Of a stretch of 64,000 nucleotides of DNA, positions 1-8,623 are shown one piece after another. Every line of letters starts with the position of its first letter. The first letter of the stretch is position 1. The notes beneath the pieces are model-generated. The model searched no databases, had not been told where the DNA came from, and was given only the letters and a program-made list of their open reading frames with translations. Both the position numbers and the translations under genes were made by a program. The DNA comes from Colius striatus (taxonomy: Eukaryota; Chordata; Aves; Coliiformes; Coliidae): the NCBI RefSeq assembly GCF_028858725.1, contig NC_084768.1, forward strand, positions 870,501 to 934,500. The letters run 5' to 3'.

Positions 1-98
1 TTAGGAACTATTTACAACTAATCTGTCAGGGTTTGGTACCCATGTATGGCAGCAGGCTGCTCCTTGCCGAAGGCCTACGCCCTGCTGTTGGATCCTCC

Positions 99-272
99 TC
101 AGGATCCAGTTCTCCCACGTGGTGCCTCTTCCTCCGCCACGTGTTCATCTCCTGCTTGTACAGCAGCCTGCTCAGATGGTGCAGTTCCACCAACGTCACC
201 CACTTCATCAACTGTGGAGACATTTTCTGTGCCACTGGATCCTCTGGCTTGCTCGGCCGCTTCTATGTCCAC
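99..272 (-). CDS. RNF128-like E3 ligase, last exon
   Basis: Acidic C-terminal tail of a GRAIL-type ubiquitin ligase: 57 codons and a TGA at 99-101. It opens after an AG acceptor (complement of 273-274) with V-D-I-E. Joined in phase 0 to the exon at 1066-1162 this gives R-V-E-V-D-I, like the I-E-V-D that follows the RING in RNF128. Rich in E, D, A and G, with no other domain. The exon pairing is seen in the sequence; the family name is from memory. Confidence 0.55.
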   Translation of the reverse strand: MDIEAAEQARGSSGTENVSTVDEVGDVGGTAPSEQAAVQAGDEHVAEEEAPRGRTGS

Positions 273-1065
273 CTTGGTGAAACAAGAGGGAACAGTTCAG
301 TTGCAACTTTACAGGAGGCTGCATCTTCCCAGGAGAGCAATGCCTGCAAGGACTGCAGTGAGCTTTGACACAGAAATAAACAGAGGCTGAACAAAGCTCT
401 GCTGTTAACCTCCAGCATCTCAGGGGGAAACTGTTGCTGCCTAATAGAGCGGGAAGTTTGGGTGCAGCTTCTGCTTTCCTGAGCCAGCTCTTCCCTCGTA
501 CTGCCCAGTACCAGGACAAGAGCTTCTTCCTTCCACTCAGGGCACATCTCTCTCTCCCCATGGCAAGCTCTGGCACATATTGAGCGGGCCCAGGCACTGG
601 CAGCCCCGGCAACAGCATCTTCCCCCAGCACTGGCCACAACACATCAGAAATTCCTCAGACACCCACACTAACACTTTCCCTTTTGAAGGACTGTGGGGC
701 CTTAGGAACTGAAGAGAGGCTGGTGGCAGGGACAGAGGGAGCTGTCAAAGTCAGCCTGAAGCCTTGAGAAACACCCTCAGCTGCAGGCACAAGAGTGACG
801 AGCGCTTTTTCAGCCAGGCCTTACAATCAGTTGGGGCTGAGCTTCTGCCCAAGGCTTTGGATGGTCCCAGCTCAGAGCAGGGCAGCATCAGGCTTCGCCG
901 AAGGGGACACGACAACCAGTCCTGCAGCCTCTCGCCGCTGACACGGCAACGCCCGTGCTTGGCTCCTGTGCTCTGCAGCCCAGCAGCAGGAAATAGCTCC
1001 AGCCGTGGCTGCCGCACCAGCCTCACTCTGCAATGGCACCTGCACCAGGAAAGGTCCGGCCTCAC
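273..1065 (-). other. intron between the two RNF128-like exons
   Basis: No further exon or clear repeat recognised. Bounded by GTGAG (complement of 1061-1065) and an AG acceptor at 273-274. Confidence 0.45.
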
Positions 1066-1162
1066 CTCAACACGCAGCACGTTGACGATGTCCCATTTGC
1101 ACAGCGGGCATGTCGCGTGCTCCAGGAGCCAGGGGTCAATGCAGCGCTGGTGGAAGAGGTGC
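1066..1162 (-). CDS. RNF128-like E3 ligase, RING-H2 exon (second half)
   Basis: A 97-bp exon between AG and GTGAG splice sites. It encodes [22 protein letters not shown], the second half of a RING-H2 finger with its H, C and C-P-x-C zinc ligands, followed by [15 protein letters not shown]-family PA-RING ligases ubiquitinate membrane and endosomal targets. The first half of the RING, the transmembrane segment and the PA domain were not found upstream (1163-1654 or 9122-11366), so this copy looks truncated. Other PA-RING relatives such as RNF149 or RNF150 are possible; the downstream V-E-V-D favours RNF128. Confidence 0.6.
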
Positions 1163-1654
1163 CTGGGGGAGAAGGAACCACAGCTTAGGGCTCAGAGCAG
1201 GAAAGCTGTTGATGGAGCAGCTATGAAGGCCCACCTAGAAACAGAGTGTATTCCTTCTAGCCTGGATTACCTAATTCCAGTTGAAATGTTTGGAGCTGGG
1301 TTATGCTTTTTAGGATCTCTATACAACGTGTGAGAAGCCAGCATTATCATCTTTGCTACACCAGCCTTAAGCTTTCTTATTTGTTAAATCTGTGTACAAT
1401 CTGTTGCCAGCTGATCATTTGACTACTGCACATATTAACATCTCAGCCTTAGCTTTAAGGTTATCTTCTGCCTTGCAGATGCAGATGATTAAGTAGCACT
1501 TCTTTCTGTTAAAGCTGCATCGAAAGATCATCCCACAGAGTTAAGCCCTCAAGATAAACCCTATTGCCACACATTATCCTGTTTATTCCAAGTGGATACT
1601 TGGCAGGCTGTGGACTCAAGAAAGCAAATATCCTTCAGCCATTAGAGGTGCAAA
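1163..1654. other. host sequence between RING exon and provirus
   Basis: Ordinary AT-balanced host DNA. No preceding RING exon, no long frame and no repeat recognised. Confidence 0.5.
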
Positions 1655-1660
1655 CATGGG
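1655..1660. repeat. target-site duplication, left copy
   Basis: CATGGG directly before the LTR. The same six bases follow the other LTR at 9116-9121. Confidence 0.92.
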
Positions 1661-1728
1661 TGTCAGAGACCAGCTCTTTCCAGGACGATGAAGGACAGGC
1701 GGACCACTGCTCTTAGGGCAAGTGATAG

Positions 1729-1734
1729 TTTATT
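1729..1734 (-). promoter_or_regulatory. LTR polyadenylation signal AATAAA
   Basis: TTTATT on the plus strand, inside the LTR downstream of the TATA box. The same hexamer lies in the 5' LTR and in the solo LTR. Confidence 0.75.
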
Positions 1735-1750
1735 ACTTCTTCATAGGCTC

Positions 1751-1757
1751 TTTTATA
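1751..1757 (-). promoter_or_regulatory. LTR TATA box
   Basis: TATAAAA on the minus strand. Identical in the 5' LTR and conserved in the solo LTR near 32756. Confidence 0.75.
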
Positions 1758-1986
1758 GTCAGTACATATCGCAAAGATCATCGGTTCACATCAACAAACA
1801 ATATGAATATGTGCAGTTTCTATATGCTACAAAACAATCAAGTATTATTTTACAAAATTTATGATGTTGTTTACCACACATCTTTAATGCATGTTCCGTG
1901 ACTACAAGACATCTGGTACTGTTACTATCGCTTACTCTAAACACAGAATGTGCTTGGTAAAACCAGGGCTTTGTTCTCATGAAACC

Positions 1987-2085
1987 AACCCTTTCAGGCA
2001 GGTTCCTACGCTTCAAGGAGCCAACCCTTTCAGGCAGGTTCCTACGCTTCAAGGAGCCAACCCTTTCAGGCAGGTTCCCAGAAAC
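1987..2085. repeat. 36-bp tandem repeat in LTR U3
   Basis: About 2.7 copies of a 36-bp unit carrying AACCCTTTCAGGCAGG (cores at about 1987, 2023 and 2059). A fourth isolated core ACCCTTTCAGGCA lies at 2126-2138. Present identically in the other LTR (about 8950-9048). The solo LTR at 32437 has scattered cores but no tandem unit. Confidence 0.85.
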
Positions 2086-2152
2086 GATTAACCCTTACCA
2101 AGCAAATCCTTTTGAGGGCCATTCTACCCTTTCAGGCAGAGTGGTCTCATCA

Positions 2153-2171
2153 TTTCACCCTTTTTCTTTTT
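2153..2171 (-). promoter_or_regulatory. polypurine tract
   Basis: Minus strand reads AAAAAGAAAAAGGGTGAAA and ends exactly at the 3' LTR. It is the plus-strand primer of reverse transcription and overlaps the env stop codon. Confidence 0.85.
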
Positions 2172-3117
2172 ATTCAGTATGTATTGTAGCAGGAACATGT
2201 TGTGTAGTCATTAGTTGTAATTTTTTAATTTTTATACTTGATTGTTTTAACATATCATATATTGTACGAAACATGCAAGGCAACGCTACAATCAATACCA
2301 CTATACATAAAGCTGCTCCTATAAGGCCATAGATTCCTTTATAAAATGAAGATAGTGATGGAAAAGAAGCCTTTAATATGCTAACAAAATCGTGAGCATG
2401 TTGGGCAAGAGGTAATTGCAATTTTTCTACATTTTGTAAGGAGAGAATTTCTCCATGCAATTGTTTTAGGTTAATTGAAGAGTTAGCATTATTCCATATT
2501 CCTGACAAATGTTTTTGTATCTTAGGCCAATCATTACAGGATTGATTCCAATGAACTGGTGTCACACAGATGGCTTTATATGCCGCATGACATGACAGTG
2601 ATTCTTTGATGGCTAAAGCTTGAATTTCTTGACCCATAAGATTAACTGTGGCATATAACGCATTTAATTTTCTTTCAATCTTATCATCCCATAACGCTTG
2701 TTCTTTCAAAGTATCAATCATAGTTTCAGAAATGTTGTTTATATATTGCGCAGTTTGAATGCTAGTAGTTAAAGATATGGCAGCCATGGTAGTAACTGAT
2801 ATGGCAGTTATTATCGCGAGAACTCCTGCTATTATCATACCTACAATTCGTTTTTGACGCATAAGTGCTTGAGTCACAATAGTCAGCACTTCAGAGCCTT
2901 CATCAGCATACCAATCATGTGTTAAATTGATGGGTAAAAACACATATGGTGGTTGTTTTAACATAACAAAATTCAAAATAGAAGAATTAACACAATTAGA
3001 TAAAACACAATTTGTACAATTTACAGAGTGATCTGTTGTATTTATAATTAGTGTAAATCCACTCAAAAATACATAAGATTCTGGTACACATGCTTGAAAC
3101 CAAATCTCAGTAATCAA
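2170..3117 (-). CDS. env: env remnant: SU C-terminus plus full TM
   Basis: About 315 codons. Residues 1-90 are the C-terminal end of the surface subunit, with several N-x-S/T sites and clustered cysteines. They end at a furin site R-Q-K-R (about 88-91). A hydrophobic fusion peptide (about 92-120), a heptad-rich ectodomain, and a membrane anchor (about 272-292) with a short basic tail follow. No CX6CC motif is seen, as in MMTV/HERV-K-type TM. The usual N-terminal signal peptide and most of SU are missing: the frame begins (TTG) where pol ends, with a TGA about 30 bp upstream. Without a signal peptide or receptor-binding part this cannot serve as an entry glycoprotein. The 3' end reads directly into the polypurine tract. 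Confidence 0.88.
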   Translation of the reverse strand: MITEIWFQACVPESYVFLSGFTLIINTTDHSVNCTNCVLSNCVNSSILNFVMLKQPPYVFLPINLTHDWYADEGSEVLTIVTQALMRQKRIVGMIIAGVLAIITAISVTTMAAISLTTSIQTAQYINNISETMIDTLKEQALWDDKIERKLNALYATVNLMGQEIQALAIKESLSCHAAYKAICVTPVHWNQSCNDWPKIQKHLSGIWNNANSSINLKQLHGEILSLQNVEKLQLPLAQHAHDFVSILKASFPSLSSFYKGIYGLIGAALCIVVLIVALPCMFRTIYDMLKQSSIKIKKLQLMTTQHVPATIHTE

Positions 3118-5756
3118 GATTTTGTTGTTGTTGTCGAAGTTGTCGTGGTGTCAGCATTAGGCGTTGAAACCTCTTTCGGAACTTGCCTATTTTCGTTTTT
3201 GGCATGTCGAACACAGCGTTCCGGAATCCACCGAGGTACAGGCTCATCTGTTGGGAAAATACAAACATACCCTCTTCCCCATAATAAAACTGGGTCAGGG
3301 CCTCTCATAGATCCATCGATAGGATCTTTCCACAACACTGCAGGTTTCTGCTGAGCTGGGGATTGCCAATGACGATCAGCAGCCGAAAGGCCAGCTGCAT
3401 CGAGAGTAAAAAAGTTTAAAACAAAAAGAGCATGATTTAACAAAGACAAAGGAGTGTCCTTAATCCCCCATGTCCCCGTTTTTAATTTCCTTAGTTGTGT
3501 TTTCAGAGTAAGATTAAAGCGTTCAATCATGCCTTGACCCTGTGGATTATAAGGAATCCCTGTTTTATGTATGATAGAAAAATGAGCACAAAATTTTGCA
3601 AATTTAGCACTAGTATATGCTGGGCCATTATCTGTCTTGATAGTCTTTGGTATACCTAATATTGAAAAGCAGTGTAATAAGTGTGAGATCACTTGTGCGG
3701 CTGATTCTCCCGATAAAGGAGTAGCTACTGCAAAATGAGAAAAGGTATCAAGGGTTACATGGATATAAGAGAGGCGGCCAAAAGAAGGATAATGAGTAAC
3801 ATCCATCTGCCAGAGATCATTAGGTAAAAGACCTCGAGGATTAACTCCATAATGAGGAATTGGTAAAAAAGAAACACACGAAGAACATGTTCGAACAATT
3901 TCTCTGGCTTGTTCTCGAGAGATATGGCACATACGTTGTAGAGTAGCTGCAGGTAAGTGATGCAGAGAGTGCAAACGCTGGGCTTCTGCAACAGTAGCAA
4001 CAGTAAAACGAGTTAACAAATCAGCCTGATTGTTGCCGTGACTCAAAGGTCCAGGTAATTTAGAGTGACTACGAATGTGTCCTACAAAAAGAGGTGCATC
4101 TCTTATTATTAAGAGAGATTGAATCAAACCAAAATATCGTTGTATAAAAGAAACTTTAGAAGCTATGACAGGAACTGTTTCTAAAAATTGTAATGAAGTG
4201 ACAATGTAACGACTGTCAGAATAGATATTCAAAGGCTCAGAAAATTTCAACAGTGCTTGATAAATAGCATACAACTCAGTCATTTGTGCAGAAACATTCT
4301 CTAATTTCCAAACATAATGATCTGTAGGGGTATACAAAACTGCTTGTCCATTAGATGATCCATCTGTAAAAACAGTCAATGCTCCTGTTATAGGAGCTCC
4401 TTTAACAACCCTAGGAAAAGCTAAAGAATGATAGGTAGCAAAACTAAGAATTTTATCAGAAGGGAACTTTTGTGTTATTTCTCCAGGAAAAGCAGCTAAA
4501 GCTACAGCAAAATCGTCTACAGTGGCCATCAGCCAAGTAATTTGAGCAGGTGTGTATGGAATTCCAATTACTGCCGGTTCTTTCCCAAGATGAGTAATAC
4601 ATAACTTTCGTCCTTGTTTAATTCGTTCTGCTATCTTTTGAGGGTACGAAACAAGAACTCCTTTTGTAGAGTGAGATCCGTGTACCCAACACAAAACACC
4701 ATCCTGATACAGGACTTCTGTAGGAGTCATTACTGTAGGCAAGATATATAAAGAGAAAGACTTTGTTATGTCTGCATATTGTAATTGAGCATTTTCTATG
4801 GCTTTTTCAACCAATCGAAGAGCTTGTTTTCCCTCTTCTGTTAACTTGCGAGGAGAAGTAGGATCAGGGTTTCCCTCAAGTATTTTAAAAAGAGGATGCA
4901 AATCGGCTGTCGTTAACTTAAGAAAAGATCTGAGCCAATTAATGTCTCCCAAAAGTTTCTGAAAATCATTCAGAGTTGTCAAAGAATTTGTTCGTATGGC
5001 AATTTTTTGTGGCATAAAAGATTTAGGATATAGTTGAAGCCCCAAATATTGAAAAGGATATGATTTTTGTACTTTTTCTTGTGCTATTTTCAAACCATGT
5101 TTAGTTAACATCTGTTCAATATGAGCATAAGCATGTTGCAACTTATCGATAGATGAGGCTGCTAAAAGAATATCATCCATATAATGGATACAAAGAACAT
5201 CAGGAAATTGTTGTCTAGTCGCTTTTATACTTTCATGAACAAATTTTTGACAAAGAGTGGGACTATTAGCCATTCCTTGAGGCAATACTTTCCATTGGTA
5301 GCGTTCCATAGGTTCACTAAAATTTATGGATGGAATGCTAAAAGCAAATCGACATTTGTCATCTGGATGTAAGGGGATAGTGTAAAAACAATCTTTTAAG
5401 TCAATAATTATTTTTTCAAAATTTTGAGGAATGGCAATAGGACTGGGTAGACCAGGTTGTAACGCTCCCATGGTACACATTGTTTTATTGACTTCTCTCA
5501 AATCCTGGAGAAGTCGCCATTTCCCCGACTTCTTTTTTATAACAAAAATAGGTGAATTCCATGGTGATGTGGAAGGTTCTATATGACCTAATTGCAATTG
5601 TTCAGCTACTAATTGACGAGCAGCTTGCAACTTTTCTTTAGTTAAAGGCCATTGATCAACCCAAACAGGTTGATCTGATTTCCAACAGATTTTATCTGCA
5701 TACATAGTTACTGATAAATTTATCAAGCTAACTGCTAGGCGTATAGAGGTATGCAC
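3114..5756 (-). CDS. pol: pol: reverse transcriptase, RNase H, integrase
   Basis: An uninterrupted 880-codon frame. RT occupies about residues 20-240 with the catalytic Y-M-D-D near 190 and L-P-Q-G upstream, then connection. RNase H follows (D-G-S-S near 470, then E and D-S-R). Integrase has an H-H-C-C zinc finger near 605-635 and the D,D-35-E core (D near 655, N-G-P-A-Y near 715, E near 750), then a C-terminal domain with a W-G-R-G-Y region. The tail is threonine-rich and stops 4 bp into the env frame. No stops or missing catalytic residues seen. The first codon listed is a GTG; a TGA lies 12 bp upstream, so the frame overlaps pro by about 40 nt. That overlap puts pol +1 (or -2) relative to pro rather than -1. 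Confidence 0.95.
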   Translation of the reverse strand: MHTSIRLAVSLINLSVTMYADKICWKSDQPVWVDQWPLTKEKLQAARQLVAEQLQLGHIEPSTSPWNSPIFVIKKKSGKWRLLQDLREVNKTMCTMGALQPGLPSPIAIPQNFEKIIIDLKDCFYTIPLHPDDKCRFAFSIPSINFSEPMERYQWKVLPQGMANSPTLCQKFVHESIKATRQQFPDVLCIHYMDDILLAASSIDKLQHAYAHIEQMLTKHGLKIAQEKVQKSYPFQYLGLQLYPKSFMPQKIAIRTNSLTTLNDFQKLLGDINWLRSFLKLTTADLHPLFKILEGNPDPTSPRKLTEEGKQALRLVEKAIENAQLQYADITKSFSLYILPTVMTPTEVLYQDGVLCWVHGSHSTKGVLVSYPQKIAERIKQGRKLCITHLGKEPAVIGIPYTPAQITWLMATVDDFAVALAAFPGEITQKFPSDKILSFATYHSLAFPRVVKGAPITGALTVFTDGSSNGQAVLYTPTDHYVWKLENVSAQMTELYAIYQALLKFSEPLNIYSDSRYIVTSLQFLETVPVIASKVSFIQRYFGLIQSLLIIRDAPLFVGHIRSHSKLPGPLSHGNNQADLLTRFTVATVAEAQRLHSLHHLPAATLQRMCHISREQAREIVRTCSSCVSFLPIPHYGVNPRGLLPNDLWQMDVTHYPSFGRLSYIHVTLDTFSHFAVATPLSGESAAQVISHLLHCFSILGIPKTIKTDNGPAYTSAKFAKFCAHFSIIHKTGIPYNPQGQGMIERFNLTLKTQLRKLKTGTWGIKDTPLSLLNHALFVLNFFTLDAAGLSAADRHWQSPAQQKPAVLWKDPIDGSMRGPDPVLLWGRGYVCIFPTDEPVPRWIPERCVRHAKNENRQVPKEVSTPNADTTTTSTTTTKS

Positions 5757-6531
5757 CCATTTGTGTCAAGATGTCTCGGCCCCAGAGGTTAAGAGGTAAG
5801 CTTTCTAGTACATATGGTTGAATGGTACCAGAGTGTCCCTCATTATCCGTCCAATTTAAAATCTTACAGCTTTGAAGAGGCAAATTTGCAACCCCAATTC
5901 CTTTTAGATCAGCTGAAGCATGCTGTAAGGGCCATTCTTTTGGCCATTGTTTTAAAGTCATTACCGATACATCTGCTCCGGTGTCCAAGAGTCCCGTAAA
6001 AACTCTATCGTTAATAGTTAACTGAAGTTCAGGTCTCTGATGATTGATGGGCTGTAAAAGATAAACGTCAGTAGATCCAAAACCGCCTGTTCCCCGAATG
6101 CGGGAATCAGCTTTTCCTATAGATGAAACATAAGGAATTAAAAGCAACTGTGCAATCTTTGTTCCTGCAGGTAGATTAAAGACAGAAGTTTCAGATTGTA
6201 ACATAACTTTTAACTCTCCTTCATAATCACAATCAATTAGGCCTGGTATAACTCGCAATCCTTTCATGCTCAGACTGCTTCGTCCCAAGACCAAACCGCA
6301 TGTTCCTGCAGGTAACGGGCCATATATCCCTGTTGGGATAGCTTGTGCCCCCATTTCAGGTGTTAATACGAAGTGGGAGGAGGAACACAGGTCCAGTCCG
6401 GCACTATGACTGGTGGCTCGGTGGAGTTGTGAAATGGATTGTTTAGCTGGTGCTCTGAGGTTTGCACCTGCACAGGGTACATCCCCTGTTTGTTTGGGTG
6501 GGCCCGGGGCAAGCCCATTGAGAAGTTTCCC
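5728..6531 (-). CDS. pro: pro: dUTPase fused to aspartic protease
   Basis: Open in the -1 frame relative to gag from the slip site at 6525-6531 down to a TAG at 5728. The first part is a trimeric-type dUTPase: A-G-L-D-L near 6390, G-R-S-S, G-L-I-D-x-D-Y-x-G-E, and the C-terminal glycine-rich motif R-G-T-G-G-F-G-S-T. It would limit uracil in viral DNA. The second part is the retropepsin with L-L-D-T-G-A-D and a final G-R-D-I-L. A dUTPase-protease fusion is typical of betaretroviruses. Translation needs the gag frameshift; the first in-frame ATG (6354) lies after the start of the dUTPase fold. Confidence 0.92.
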   Translation of the reverse strand, partial: GKLLNGLAPGPPKQTGDVPCAGANLRAPAKQSISQLHRATSHSAGLDLCSSSHFVLTPEMGAQAIPTGIYGPLPAGTCGLVLGRSSLSMKGLRVIPGLIDCDYEGELKVMLQSETSVFNLPAGTKIAQLLLIPYVSSIGKADSRIRGTGGFGSTDVYLLQPINHQRPELQLTINDRVFTGLLDTGADVSVMTLKQWPKEWPLQHASADLKGIGVANLPLQSCKILNWTDNEGHSGTIQPYVLESLPLNLWGRDILTQMGAYLYTPSS

Positions 6532-7871
6532 GGCTGTATCAAAGAATTTCCGTTCTTATCATATTTAGATCGGCATTCATTAGCCCAATGATTACCCTTT
6601 TTGCATTTCGGACATAAACCTGGATTTTTTCCATTATTATTTGGAATCTTTTTATTAGGACATTGACGTACTTGATGTCCCATTTGACCGCAATGAAAAC
6701 AGCTACCAGGAGGGCCTGCAACCCTTCTGTTTTTCTTAAATTGCATTGCAGCTAAAACTTGCTCAACAGGTTTGCCCTGTTGTGCTGCGGCAGTGACTAT
6801 GCCTTGAATATACCCAGAGCTAACATCAGAACATAATCTGATATAGTCATTTAATGTTGATTTATTTTTCCAAGGTCTTAAAATAGATTGACAAATATTA
6901 TTAGCATTTTCAAAGGCTAATTCTTTAACTAAAATCATTGCTGAATCAGTATCTTGTATGAGCCTAGATGAAGTTTGTAACAAACGAGATACAAAATCAT
7001 GATAAGGTTCGTCTGGTCCCTGTCGGACTTTAGTTAATTCTTCCCTAGAAGTTCCATGTCTAGGTAATCCCTTCCAGGCTTTTAAGCCAATTTCTCTAAT
7101 GGCATCGTATGCTGCGGCAGGATAAGCTAGTTGTTGTGCTAAATCAACATGCGGTCCTGTACCAGCCAACATTTCATGAGTAATTCCTTGCTGGCGAAAA
7201 TGTGGTTTTTGAGAATAATCATAACAAGAATCTACAAAATCCGTGAGCCATAGCAAATATTCTCCTCCTGTTAGGGTAGCTTTAGCTAAACCTTTCCAGT
7301 CCCAAGGAGGAAGGACCTCAGCTGCAATTGTTTCTAAAATAGCAGTAGTATATGGTGCGGTTGCACCATATTGAGCAGCAGCTGTTTTTAATTCTTTAAG
7401 ATTGGAAAAAGAAATAGCAATATGAGTAGCAATTCTAAGGTTAGCCTGATTAGGATGGGGAGTATATGTTATAGGATATGCATGCAACATCTTAGAAAAT
7501 CCGCCAACGTCTTCTCCTTGTTGTCTAGCCTGCATCAAAGTTAGTTGTAAAGGAGAATGGGGTGACAATTGATGATAAATATCAGGTGGAGGAGGGCGCT
7601 TACCAGCTTCTATTGCTGGCAAAACTATAGGTTCTCTTTTTTGGTGTTTTTTAGGCACAAAAGGTGCTTGAACAAAAATCTCATCACTATCGTGGTGATA
7701 TTGAGCAGCCTCTTTTTCTAATTCAGCTTCCTCATCGGAAGATAATTCTTCAGATAATTCTATATTTTTCAAGGTACTTTTGCTTTGTTTTAATGGTCGG
7801 CATTTTTTACCTCCCTTATTTGAGTACATAAGAAAGGGATTTTTAAAATTAGATTCCTGAATATCTTTTTG
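6363..7871 (-). CDS. gag: gag, 3' part: capsid and nucleocapsid
   Basis: Continues in the same frame as the matrix part after a single TAA (7872-7874). An acidic linker is followed by capsid, with the major homology region G-P-D-E-P-Y-H-D-F-V-S-R-L near the middle. Nucleocapsid has two CCHC knuckles (C-F-H-C-G-x-x-G-H-x4-C and C-P-K-C-x-K-G-x-H-W-x3-C). The first ATG in this piece is at 7829. No other stop or shift seen. Without readthrough of the TAA it would not be made as a Gag fusion. Confidence 0.92.
   Translation of the reverse strand, partial: QKDIQESNFKNPFLMYSNKGGKKCRPLKQSKSTLKNIELSEELSSDEEAELEKEAAQYHHDSDEIFVQAPFVPKKHQKREPIVLPAIEAGKRPPPPDIYHQLSPHSPLQLTLMQARQQGEDVGGFSKMLHAYPITYTPHPNQANLRIATHIAISFSNLKELKTAAAQYGATAPYTTAILETIAAEVLPPWDWKGLAKATLTGGEYLLWLTDFVDSCYDYSQKPHFRQQGITHEMLAGTGPHVDLAQQLAYPAAAYDAIREIGLKAWKGLPRHGTSREELTKVRQGPDEPYHDFVSRLLQTSSRLIQDTDSAMILVKELAFENANNICQSILRPWKNKSTLNDYIRLCSDVSSGYIQGIVTAAAQQGKPVEQVLAAMQFKKNRRVAGPPGSCFHCGQMGHQVRQCPNKKIPNNNGKNPGLCPKCKKGNHWANECRSKYDKNGNSLIQPGNFSMGLPRAHPNKQGMYPVQVQTSEHQLNNPFHNSTEPPVIVPDWTCVPPPTSY
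6525..6531 (-). promoter_or_regulatory. gag-pro -1 ribosomal frameshift site GGGAAAC
   Basis: Minus strand G GGA AAC sits in the right register: gag reads GGA AAC. It fits the X-XXY-YYZ rule, and the -1 frame opens into dUTPase. No downstream pseudoknot was worked out. Confidence 0.8.
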
Positions 7872-8291
7872 TTATTTATTGATTGTTGCTGGATATTCAG
7901 GTGGAGCAGAGGGTTGTGAACCGGGATTAGTAAGAGCAGAAGGTTTTAAACCTGAATCCGCTGAACGAGATCGAGGACGTGTTTGTCGTTGCCATTTATC
8001 ATATTCAGTATCACCTTGTAAACATTCTTTAATTAAAGTCCATAAAGGAAAAGCATCTGTAGGGATCTTATCAGGGCCGTTAGCAGCATAATAGCCTTTA
8101 ATGTTTTCACCGACCCTATTCCATGTTTCTAAATTAATAGTGCCTTTATTCGGAAACCAAGGACACACAGTGTCTATAAATTCTAAAAATCCACCCACTT
8201 GCTTGGTGGTTACAGATATATTTCGACTTTTTAACAATGTCTTGACCATAGCTACAAACAGCTGTCTTTCCGTACTATGTACATGTCCCAT
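7872..8291 (-). CDS. gag: gag, 5' part: matrix, ended by an in-frame stop
   Basis: 139 codons beginning M-G-H-V-H-S, a myristoylation-type start, with the C-P-W-F-P and L-E-T-W motifs of betaretroviral matrix. Near its C-terminus it has P-S-A-P-P-E-Y-P, an overlap of the PTAP-type and PPxY-type budding motifs. A TAA follows six codons later (7872-7874), and capsid continues in the same frame behind it. The stop is therefore a lesion in an otherwise intact gag, or less likely a readthrough point (TAA followed by CAA). Confidence 0.93.
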   Translation of the reverse strand: MGHVHSTERQLFVAMVKTLLKSRNISVTTKQVGGFLEFIDTVCPWFPNKGTINLETWNRVGENIKGYYAANGPDKIPTDAFPLWTLIKECLQGDTEYDKWQRQTRPRSRSADSGLKPSALTNPGSQPSAPPEYPATINK

Positions 8292-8603
8292 ATTTTAAAT
8301 TGTAAATGCTGAATATGAGGGAGCCCTACCGTTGAGTCACGAGGTTCAGTCTGGACCCCCTTGCTTTCTAAGACACCTTATAGAAAGGGCTTAGGTGCGG
8401 CTGGATCCAGACTTAGTCTCAGACTTGGTCAACGGAAAATCTAAGACAAAAAAGGGATTTTTGTTTTTATTTTACTGAGATAAATTTCTACTTTCTTATA
8501 TTTTACACCTTCCTAGTAGTTCTGCCCCCCTTTATTTCCCCTTTTCCTTACCGCGGTTCTGTTGATTCGGAGGCAGCTCACCCTGGTCAAAGGCAACCGA
8601 GTT
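8292..8603 (-). other. provirus 5' leader
   Basis: Lies between primer site and gag start. Expected to hold the packaging signal and major splice donor; neither is assigned here. No coding frame. Confidence 0.6.
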
Positions 8604-8621
8604 TCCCGGGTTTCGGCACCA
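8604..8621 (-). promoter_or_regulatory. primer binding site, tRNA-Phe type
   Basis: Minus strand TGGTGCCGAAACCCGGGA begins 2 nt inside the 5' LTR. It is complementary to a tRNA 3' end of ...CCCGGGTTTCGGCACCA, the acceptor and T-arm end of vertebrate tRNA-Phe (5' acceptor strand GCCGAAA). The identification rests on the remembered tRNA sequence. Confidence 0.85.
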
Positions 8622-8623
8622 TT

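Larger units (their letters stand above)
1661..2152 (-). repeat. 3' LTR of the provirus
   Basis: 492 bp, TG...CA. In the sense (minus) direction it has a TATAAAA at 1751-1757 and an AATAAA at 1729-1734 some 20 bp downstream. The U3 5' part carries a 36-bp tandem repeat (1987-2085). Confidence 0.95.

Noticed and set aside
1786-2332. Short frames across both LTRs
   Set aside because: They repeat the LTR sequence and its 36-bp units in several frames; no retroviral accessory protein recognised.
5040-5760. A,AAU,UUA heptamer near 5720 as the pro-pol slip site
   Set aside because: It lies after the pro stop and in the pol reading register, so it cannot move ribosomes from pro into pol.
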